Shown one piece after another: positions 58,703 through 64,000 of a DNA stretch of 64,000 nt. Location of the stretch: contig CAYZPM010000007.1 in NCBI GenBank assembly GCA_964480365.1, positions 1 through 64,000 of the forward strand, written 5' to 3'. The notes under the pieces were generated by a model. It saw only the letters and a program-made list of their open reading frames with translations. It was not told where the DNA came from and made no database searches. The number at the start of each line of letters is the position of its first letter. Position 1 is the stretch's first letter. Source of the stretch: CAIQPV01 sp964480365 (lineage in GTDB: Bacteria > Pseudomonadota > Gammaproteobacteria > Burkholderiales > Gallionellaceae). Both the position numbers and the translations under genes were made by a program.

Positions 58703-59056
58703 TTACTTCGCCAAACCCAGCACGAATCTGACCAACCCCCTCATCTCGGCTTGGTTGGAGCCATTCGGATCGTTGGCAGGCATAGGCATGGAGGCCCATT
58801 TACCGGAACCACCTTTGGATACTTTCATCATCAAGCCTTCTTCCAAAGGATAGTCCTTGCCGCCGAAAGAGTAAGTCTTGACGCCCTTATACTTCCTGGA
58901 CACCTCCATCCATGAGGGGCCGACCACTCTTTTGTCGATGTCGTGACAATTATCGCAACCATTTTTTTTGGCCAATGCGGGCATCCCGCTTGCCAAGGCG
59001 CTACCACCCAGCATCAAACCCATGGCAGCAAGAATACTCATCATTATTATTCTCAT
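58703..59056 (-). CDS. Periplasmic c-type cytochrome
   Basis: A 117-aa class I cytochrome c with a cleavable signal peptide (IMMSILAAMGLMLGGSALAS) and one heme site CDNCH at residues 34-38. A VVGPSWMEVSRKYKG segment follows, and the axial Met is in WASMPMP. This is the cytochrome c551/c552 pattern. It is an electron carrier of the respiratory chain. A decayed near-copy and a second cytochrome lie directly upstream, so the three appear to be tandem duplicates. Confidence 0.9.
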   Translation of the reverse strand: MRIIMMSILAAMGLMLGGSALASGMPALAKKNGCDNCHDIDKRVVGPSWMEVSRKYKGVKTYSFGGKDYPLEEGLMMKVSKGGSGKWASMPMPANDPNGSNQAEMRGLVRFVLGLAK

Positions 59057-59073
59057 ATTGCTCCCCCTGAAAC

Positions 59074-59248
59074 TCAGTTGTAGAACTTGGACATATCCGT
59101 CCAAGCGGGACCAACCATCTTGTAGTTAATTGCATGGCAAGCCGTGCCGCCATTTTTCTTGGCCAAAGGCGGCATGTCCGTTGCCATTGCGCTACCTGCA
59201 ACCATTATAACCCGCTGCTGCCAGCATGCTAACGATAGCGGTAACCAT
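59074..59248 (-). pseudogene. Decayed c-type cytochrome copy
   Basis: The ATG at 59248 begins MVTAIVSMLAAAG, like the signal peptide of the flanking cytochromes. After that a 1-base frame change leads into MVAGSAMATDMPPLAKKNGG, then TACHAINYKMVGPAW and a stop after MSKFYN. The heme site has lost its first Cys (GGTACH instead of CxxCH). The distal-Met half is missing. It lies between two intact cytochrome genes and is not expected to make a holocytochrome. Confidence 0.85.
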
Positions 59249-59251
59249 TAA

Positions 59252-59276
59252 AAAGGCGGCCCGGCAGGCCGCCTTT
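59252..59276 (-). terminator. Rho-independent terminator after the second cytochrome gene
   Basis: A 10-bp stem AAAGGCGGCC / GGCCGCCTTT with loop CGGCA is followed on the minus strand by TTAATGG after five T. It lies 24 bases past the stop at 59301 and directly before the decayed copy. Confidence 0.75.
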
Positions 59277-59300
59277 AACACCCACTAACACTGAAAGTGT

Positions 59301-59648
59301 TTAGATTTTACCTGCTTTAACAGCAGCAAAAAGTGCATCTGCCGCTTCATCTTCGTGGCCCTTAATAAGGCTGCCAAATTGACCTGTCATAACGGCTGCT
59401 TGACCTTTCCATTTAGCGTTGGCCCCGGCTACTTTACGATCTTCCACTTTAAAGCCCGACTTAAAAACTGCTGCCAAGGTTTTAGAATCGCCATATGCAT
59501 CTGCAACTACTTTCCAATCAGGACCTACAACATCTTTACCAACTGCATGACAAGCCTTACATGCTCCGGTTGAGAATGCACCCGCCGTTGCGGAGCCTGC
59601 AACCATCAAACCTGCTGCTACAAACATGCTAACGATGATAGATTTCAT
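59301..59648 (-). CDS. Periplasmic c-type cytochrome
   Basis: A 115-aa class I cytochrome c. The signal peptide is KSIIVSMFVAAGLMVAGSAT, heme is bound by CKACH at residues 30-34, and VVGPDWKVVADAYGDSK follows with a distal VMTGQFG. The ATG at 59648 opens the signal peptide; an upstream in-frame ATG adds a non-hydrophobic tail. It is closely related to the product at 58703 and to the decayed copy. It probably carries electrons to a terminal oxidase. Confidence 0.9.
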   Translation of the reverse strand: MKSIIVSMFVAAGLMVAGSATAGAFSTGACKACHAVGKDVVGPDWKVVADAYGDSKTLAAVFKSGFKVEDRKVAGANAKWKGQAAVMTGQFGSLIKGHEDEAADALFAAVKAGKI

Positions 59649-59962
59649 AATTATTTTGCCTCTCCATTTTAGATTTATCAAACTTGATCAAACTTGTTGG
59701 ACATTGCTGCCCGCGCTATTCTAACCAACCCTGCCCGGTTTGCAAACCCATATGACAGTGTGGATAATAACGCTCATCCTATGCTACTCGTTGACACCTC
59801 GACTTTTTGCAAGATGCCTGGGAGTGAGTTCCAGCAAAACAATTATGCAAGAAACCGTTTTGCCTGAGATGTAGAAGACCAGTAGCCGCAAGGTGGCTAC
59901 GGCTCAACAAGGCTCTCCTGAGCTTACCGAATGGCTCACGGCAACAGCTTTAACGGAACGAA

Positions 59963-60583
59963 CTACTCGTGGCTTTGTTCCAGCCAATTCAACAGATAGG
60001 CCCACTGTTCAAGTTCGCGCTCGGCAAGGGAGGGCGGCAGGTCAAACAGGGTTTTCCCCTCGAAGGCGGCATTCACATACACCTGCGTCTCGCGCAGATA
60101 AGCCAACACCGGCAAATCCAGTCCGGCAATAAACTGTTCCAGCGTGGTCGCCGCCCGCGTATGCGGCGACATGCGCATCCCCACCACGCCGACAAAAATT
60201 TTGCCTTTGCGCACCATTTTTTCCCTGCTGAGTATTTCCAGAAAATCGCGGCTGGCCTGGATATCGAACAGCGACGGCGCTATGGGTACAATGACCTTAT
60301 GCACCAGCTTCAGCGCGTGTTCGAGATTCTTACCATGCAGCCCGGCGGGGGAATCAATCACCAGCCAGTCCGCCGCAACTAACTTCCCCCCCTCGACTTG
60401 GAGCAAGTCAATGATCGGCAATTCAAACGGGCGATTAGTCAACCATTGCGTCGCCGATTTCTGCCTATCCAGATCCAGCATCACCACGCGCTGGCCGCGC
60501 GATGCGAGGTAACCCGCGACATTGGTGGAGAGCGTGGTCTTGCCGCTTCCCCCTTTTGGATTGGCTATCAGAATGGCTTTCAT
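59963..60583 (-). CDS. ParA-family ATPase (orphan)
   Basis: A 206-aa deviant Walker ATPase: MKAILIANPKGGSGKTTLST (KGGxGKT), VVMLDLDRQKSATQWL and DWLVIDSPAG. No ParB-like gene or centromere-like repeat is beside it, so it is an orphan of the MinD/ParA group that positions cellular cargo or acts in cell-cycle control. It is read from ilvD with a 21-bp gap and is probably cotranscribed. A 6-bp-stem hairpin lies downstream at 59883-59901. Confidence 0.85.
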   Translation of the reverse strand: MKAILIANPKGGSGKTTLSTNVAGYLASRGQRVVMLDLDRQKSATQWLTNRPFELPIIDLLQVEGGKLVAADWLVIDSPAGLHGKNLEHALKLVHKVIVPIAPSLFDIQASRDFLEILSREKMVRKGKIFVGVVGMRMSPHTRAATTLEQFIAGLDLPVLAYLRETQVYVNAAFEGKTLFDLPPSLAERELEQWAYLLNWLEQSHE

Positions 60584-60604
60584 GGTCATGCTCCCAGCTT
60601 GGTG

Positions 60605-62452
60605 TTATTTTTCCACTTGCGACACGTCGCGCACCGCGCCCTTGTCGGCGCTGGTCGTCATCGCAGCATAAGCGCGCAATGCAGCGGAGACATGGCGCTC
60701 GCGGCTAGCTGGCTTCCATGCCTGCTTGCCTTTCGCCTCCATCAACGCGCGGCGACGCTCCAATTCGGCATCGGCAATCGCCAGTCCGATGCCTCGATTG
60801 GGGATATCTATCACTATGGTATCACCCTCTTCCACCAAGGCTATGGCTCCACCCTGCGCGGCTTCCGGCGAGACATGTCCGATACTCAAACCCGAAGTAC
60901 CGCCGGAGAAGCGTCCGTCTGTGAGCAAAGCGCATACCTTGCCCAGCCCCTTGGATTTCAGGTAACTGGTGGGATACAACATTTCCTGCATGCCCGGCCC
61001 GCCCTTCGGACCTTCATAGCGTATCACCAGCACATCACCTGCCACGACCTGATCGGCAAGGACTGCGGCAACTGCATCGTCTTGGCTTTCAAATACGCGC
61101 GCCCGTCCGCTGAATTTCAAAATGCTGTCATCCACACCCGCTGTTTTTACGATGCAGCCATCCACCGCGATATTGCCGTGCAACACCGCCAATCCGCCGT
61201 CCTGTGAATAGGCATGCGCCTTGTTACGAATGCATCCGTTGCTGCGATCAGCATCCAGATCGGGATAGTGCATGGATTGCGAGAAAGCGAGAGTGGTGAC
61301 GATTCCGCCCGGCGCAGCACGGAAAAATTTCTTCACTTCTTCGTCACCGGTTTGTACGATGTCCCATTTCCTCAAGCCATCGCGCAGGGTTGGGCTATGC
61401 ACAGTCCCTGCATCTGCATGCAGTAATCCGGCACGATCCAGTTCACCCAGAATCGCGGCAATACCGCCGGCGCGATGTACGTCTTCCATATGGTATTCGG
61501 ACGAGGGTGCTACCTTGCACAGGGTCGGCACATGGCGCGACAGCCTATCCATATCCTTCATGGTGAACGTCACTTCCGCTTCGCGTGCGATCGCCAGCAA
61601 GTGCAACACGGTATTGGTCGAGCCACCCATCGCGATGTCCAGCGTCATGGCGTTTTCAAACGCCTCGAAGGTGGCGATGGAGCGCGGCAATACGCGATCA
61701 TCATCCTGTTCGTAGTAACGCTTGCACAACTCGACGATCAGCCGCCCCGCGCGCAGGAACAACTGCTTGCGCTCGGCGTGCGTCGCGACCAGCGAACCGT
61801 TCCCCGGCAGTGCCAAGCCAAGCGCCTCGGCCAGACAGTTCATCGAATTCGCAGTGAACATGCCCGAGCAGGAACCGCAGGTCGGGCAGGCGGAGCGCTC
61901 GATGGCATCCACTTCTTCATCGCTGCAATTACTGTCGGCGGCAGCGACCATCGCATCCACCAGATCCAGACCTTTTGTCTTGCCCTGCCAGTTCACCTTG
62001 CCCGCTTCCATCGGCCCGCCTGAGACAAACACCACCGGAATGTTCAAACGCATCGCCGCCATCAGCATGCCCGGCGTAATCTTGTCGCAATTGGAGATGC
62101 ACACCAGCGCGTCGGCACAATGCGCGTTGACCATGTATTCCACCGAGTCGGCAATCAGCTCGCGGCTGGGCAGCGAATACAGCATGCCGCTGTGCCCCAT
62201 GGCGATGCCGTCATCAATGGCGATGGTGTCGAATTCCTTGGCAATGCCGCCCGCCTTTTCGATCTCGCGCGCCACCAGTTGCCCCATATCCTTCAGGTGC
62301 ACATGCCCCGGCACGAACTGAGTGAACGAATTGGCGATGGCGATGATCGGCTTGCCGAAATCGCCTTCGGTCATGCCGGTGGCGCGCCATAGCGCGCGCG
62401 CGCCGGCCATGTTGCGACCATGCGTGGAAGTGCGGGAACGATAAACAGGCAT
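60605..62452 (-). CDS. ilvD: Dihydroxy-acid dehydratase
   Basis: A 615-aa Fe-S dehydratase of valine/isoleucine synthesis. PVYRSRTSTHGRNMAGARAL opens the protein, CISNCDKITPGMLMA and CPTCGSCSGMFTANSMNCLA carry the cluster cysteines, and DGRFSGGTSGLSIGH is the C-terminal signature. The ATG at 62452 is the family start. Length matches. It is divergent from lgt over 87 bp. Confidence 0.97.
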   Translation of the reverse strand: MPVYRSRTSTHGRNMAGARALWRATGMTEGDFGKPIIAIANSFTQFVPGHVHLKDMGQLVAREIEKAGGIAKEFDTIAIDDGIAMGHSGMLYSLPSRELIADSVEYMVNAHCADALVCISNCDKITPGMLMAAMRLNIPVVFVSGGPMEAGKVNWQGKTKGLDLVDAMVAAADSNCSDEEVDAIERSACPTCGSCSGMFTANSMNCLAEALGLALPGNGSLVATHAERKQLFLRAGRLIVELCKRYYEQDDDRVLPRSIATFEAFENAMTLDIAMGGSTNTVLHLLAIAREAEVTFTMKDMDRLSRHVPTLCKVAPSSEYHMEDVHRAGGIAAILGELDRAGLLHADAGTVHSPTLRDGLRKWDIVQTGDEEVKKFFRAAPGGIVTTLAFSQSMHYPDLDADRSNGCIRNKAHAYSQDGGLAVLHGNIAVDGCIVKTAGVDDSILKFSGRARVFESQDDAVAAVLADQVVAGDVLVIRYEGPKGGPGMQEMLYPTSYLKSKGLGKVCALLTDGRFSGGTSGLSIGHVSPEAAQGGAIALVEEGDTIVIDIPNRGIGLAIADAELERRRALMEAKGKQAWKPASRERHVSAALRAYAAMTTSADKGAVRDVSQVEK

Positions 62453-62539
62453 CTCAATTTCCTTAACAAAAATCGCGCCGGGTTGGGCGCTTGGGTGAAT
62501 CACGTATAATGAATTCTAACTCAACTTTACTCGCACACC

Positions 62540-63424
62540 ATGCTCATCCACCCGCAATTCGACCCCATAGCCATCCATCTCGGCCCGCTTGCCGTGCATT
62601 GGTACGGTCTAATGTATCTTCTCGGCTTCATGCTTTTTCTGTGGCTGGGCAAACGGCGACTCCGCACACTCAACGGGCAAGCCCGTTTCCCCCTCCCCTG
62701 CCCTCCCCCAGAGGGAGAGGGGAACAAGGACTTGCTGCGCAAGGCTCACAATAATGCCCCAATCTGGGACGACAAGCTGCTGGACGACCTGTTGTTCTAC
62801 GGCGTGCTGGGTGTCGTGCTGGGCGGACGGCTGGGCGAGGTGCTGTTCTACCACCCCGGCTATTACTTCTCGCATCCGCTGGAGATTCTTGCCGTATGGC
62901 AAGGCGGCATGTCGTTCCACGGCGGCTTCCTCGGCGTGTTGGTTGCCATGGCATTGTTTGCGCGCAAGCGACATATCACCTGGTTGCAACTGATGGACTT
63001 CATCGCCCCGCTGGTGCCGCTGGGGTTGGGTGCGGGGCGCATCGGCAACTTCATCAACGGCGAACTGTGGGGACGCCCCACCGATGTGCCGTGGGGGATG
63101 GTGTTTCCCGATGTAGACAATGTGCCGCGTCATCCCTCGCAGCTTTACGAATTTGCACTTGAAGGGTTGGCACTGTTCGCGCTGCTCTGGCTGTATTCGA
63201 AAAAACCCCGCCCGACAGGTGCGGTGTCCGGCCTGTTCCTCATCGGCTACGGCAGTTTCCGCTTTTTAGCCGAATTCACGCGCAACCCGGACGACGGCAT
63301 CTTCGGCCTGATGACCTTCGGCGTCAGCATGGGACAATGGTTAAGCCTGCCGATGGTGCTGGCGGGAGTTGGGATGATGATGTGGGCATACAATCAGGAA
63401 TCAGGAATCAGAAATGGGAGTTGA
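62540..63424 (+). CDS. lgt: Prolipoprotein diacylglyceryl transferase with an in-frame insertion
   Basis: A 294-aa membrane enzyme that transfers diacylglycerol to the lipobox cysteine of prolipoproteins. It starts MLIHPQFDPIAIHLGPLAVH, has WYGLMYLLGF, MSFHGGF (His127) and the signature GRIGNFINGELWGR at residues 166-179, and ends with GxSMGQxLSLPM-like FGVSMGQWLSLPM. Residues about 46-66 (PLPCPPPEGEGNKD) are foreign, come from a GC-rich repeat and lie in the cytosolic loop after the first membrane segment. The last ten residues (NQESGIRNGS) also look repeat-derived. Confidence 0.95.
   Translation: MLIHPQFDPIAIHLGPLAVHWYGLMYLLGFMLFLWLGKRRLRTLNGQARFPLPCPPPEGEGNKDLLRKAHNNAPIWDDKLLDDLLFYGVLGVVLGGRLGEVLFYHPGYYFSHPLEILAVWQGGMSFHGGFLGVLVAMALFARKRHITWLQLMDFIAPLVPLGLGAGRIGNFINGELWGRPTDVPWGMVFPDVDNVPRHPSQLYEFALEGLALFALLWLYSKKPRPTGAVSGLFLIGYGSFRFLAEFTRNPDDGIFGLMTFGVSMGQWLSLPMVLAGVGMMMWAYNQESGIRNGS
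62676..62735 (+). repeat. GC-rich repeat inserted in frame in lgt
   Basis: CCCCTCCCCTGCCCTCCCCC pairs partly with GAGGGAGAGGGG, and GAACAAGG closes the element. Bases 62713-62729 match the end of the livG element (15 of 17). The family usually has only a short loop at this place. Confidence 0.65.
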
Positions 63425-63546
63425 AACAAACTTTATCCACGGATTTAGCTGATTCCCGATCCCGGATTCCTCCACTCCGCATTGCCTTGACACGCTCACC
63501 CGCCTCCCCGATACTTGGCACATCACATTAATTAGGGCTTTCCGCT

Positions 63547-64000
63547 TTGGACGAGTTCTCGTTGGGCGCGCTGTTTGTTGCCCTTGTTGTAATCCTGATT
63601 TTCTCCGGTTTTTTCTCGTCTTCCGAAACCAGCATGATGGCGCTGAACCGCCACCGGCTGAGCCATCTGGTACGTAAGGGCAACCGAAGCGCCAAGCTCA
63701 CCGCCACCTTGCTGGCACATACTGACAGGCTGCTCGGCTCCATCCTGTTCGGCAACACATTGGCAAATGTCGCGGCGGCGGCGGTCACCCAGATCATCAT
63801 CCTGCGGCTGTTCGGCGCGAGTGAAGGGTGGGTGCTGGCCAGCACGCTGGGAATTACCTTCGTGATCCTTATCTTCAGCGAGATCATGCCGAAGATCATT
63901 GCGTCCAGCCATCCTGAACGTGTAGCGCTATTTTCAAGTTATCCGCTGGCCGTTCTCATCAAGCTGTTCCATCCGGTGGTGTCTATCGCCACGGCCATCG
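63547..64000 (+). CDS. CNNM/CorC-family (DUF21) membrane protein, 5' part
   Basis: The frame opens at TTG 63547 (a stop lies 5 codons upstream, and there is no ATG or GTG near) and runs off the window. It begins LDEFSLGALFVALVVILIFS and continues GFFSSSETSMMALNRHRL, the DUF21 signature. LFGNTLANVAAAAVTQIIIL and ILIFSEIMPKIIA follow, giving three or four membrane segments. CBS and CorC_HlyC domains would follow downstream. Such proteins handle Mg or Co efflux. Confidence 0.85.
   Translation, partial: MDEFSLGALFVALVVILIFSGFFSSSETSMMALNRHRLSHLVRKGNRSAKLTATLLAHTDRLLGSILFGNTLANVAAAAVTQIIILRLFGASEGWVLASTLGITFVILIFSEIMPKIIASSHPERVALFSSYPLAVLIKLFHPVVSIATAI

Noticed and set aside
59883..59901. Hairpin GTAGCC...GGCTAC downstream of the ParA-like gene as a terminator
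   Set aside because: The stem has only 6 bp and no T-run follows on the minus strand; it looks more like a small repeat.
1..64000. CRISPR arrays, tRNA and rRNA genes, replication origin
   Set aside because: No regularly spaced repeats, cloverleaf-like segments, rRNA blocks or clusters of DnaA boxes were noticed on reading both strands. No dedicated search tool was run.

Overview
The window looks like a piece of a betaproteobacterial chromosome, probably from the Nitrosomonadales (Gallionellaceae or a relative). This is inferred from gene content and style: short periplasmic c-type cytochromes, a complete liv operon, ilvD and lgt, a RfaH-type antiterminator beside an EPS-type MarR regulator, and abundant short GC-rich dispersed repeats. 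No rRNA or tRNA gene and no CRISPR array was seen.

About 1-46000 is one large surface-polysaccharide (O-antigen) locus, transcribed mostly leftward. At its head (right end) are a MarR-type regulator, an RfaH homologue and a near-perfect ops/JUMPstart element in the leader. Next come the ABC exporter genes wzm and wzt, with a MNT/HepT toxin-antitoxin pair wedged between them. Then follow an SGNH hydrolase, two Gfo/Idh oxidoreductases, a methyltransferase, and an apparently complete nonulosonic (legionaminic-type) acid pathway: legB, legC, legH, legI, legG, ptmE and legF. A CE4 deacetylase and a sialyl/polysialyltransferase-like gene accompany that pathway. Positions 17-29 kb hold a mosaic, partly AT-rich block of glycosyltransferases and methyltransferases with remnants of lost genes. 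Positions 9.7-17.3 kb hold a UDP-N-acetyl-6-deoxy-L-hexosamine pathway (fnlA/B/C-like) and a wbpV-wbpL-wbpM-like set for chain initiation, interrupted by a VapBC pair under a perfect 30-bp palindrome. Positions 0.4-9.6 kb hold GDP-L-fucose synthesis (manC, gmd, fcl) with a GT10 fucosyltransferase and other transferases.

Together these genes predict a polymer built on undecaprenyl phosphate that contains an N-acetylated 6-deoxyhexosamine, L-fucose and a legionaminic-like nonulosonic acid. It would be exported by Wzm/Wzt and transcribed processively with RfaH. No wzx, wzy or waaL is in view.

About 46-64 kb is ordinary chromosome: mscL, an mscS-type channel, a DUF748 protein, yjbQ, an EVE-domain protein, a TauE/SafE permease, livKHMGF, two c-type cytochromes with a decayed third copy between them, an orphan ParA-like ATPase, ilvD, lgt and the start of a CNNM/CorC-type membrane protein. 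Two of these genes (livG and lgt) carry what look like in-frame insertions of the same GC-rich repeat family.
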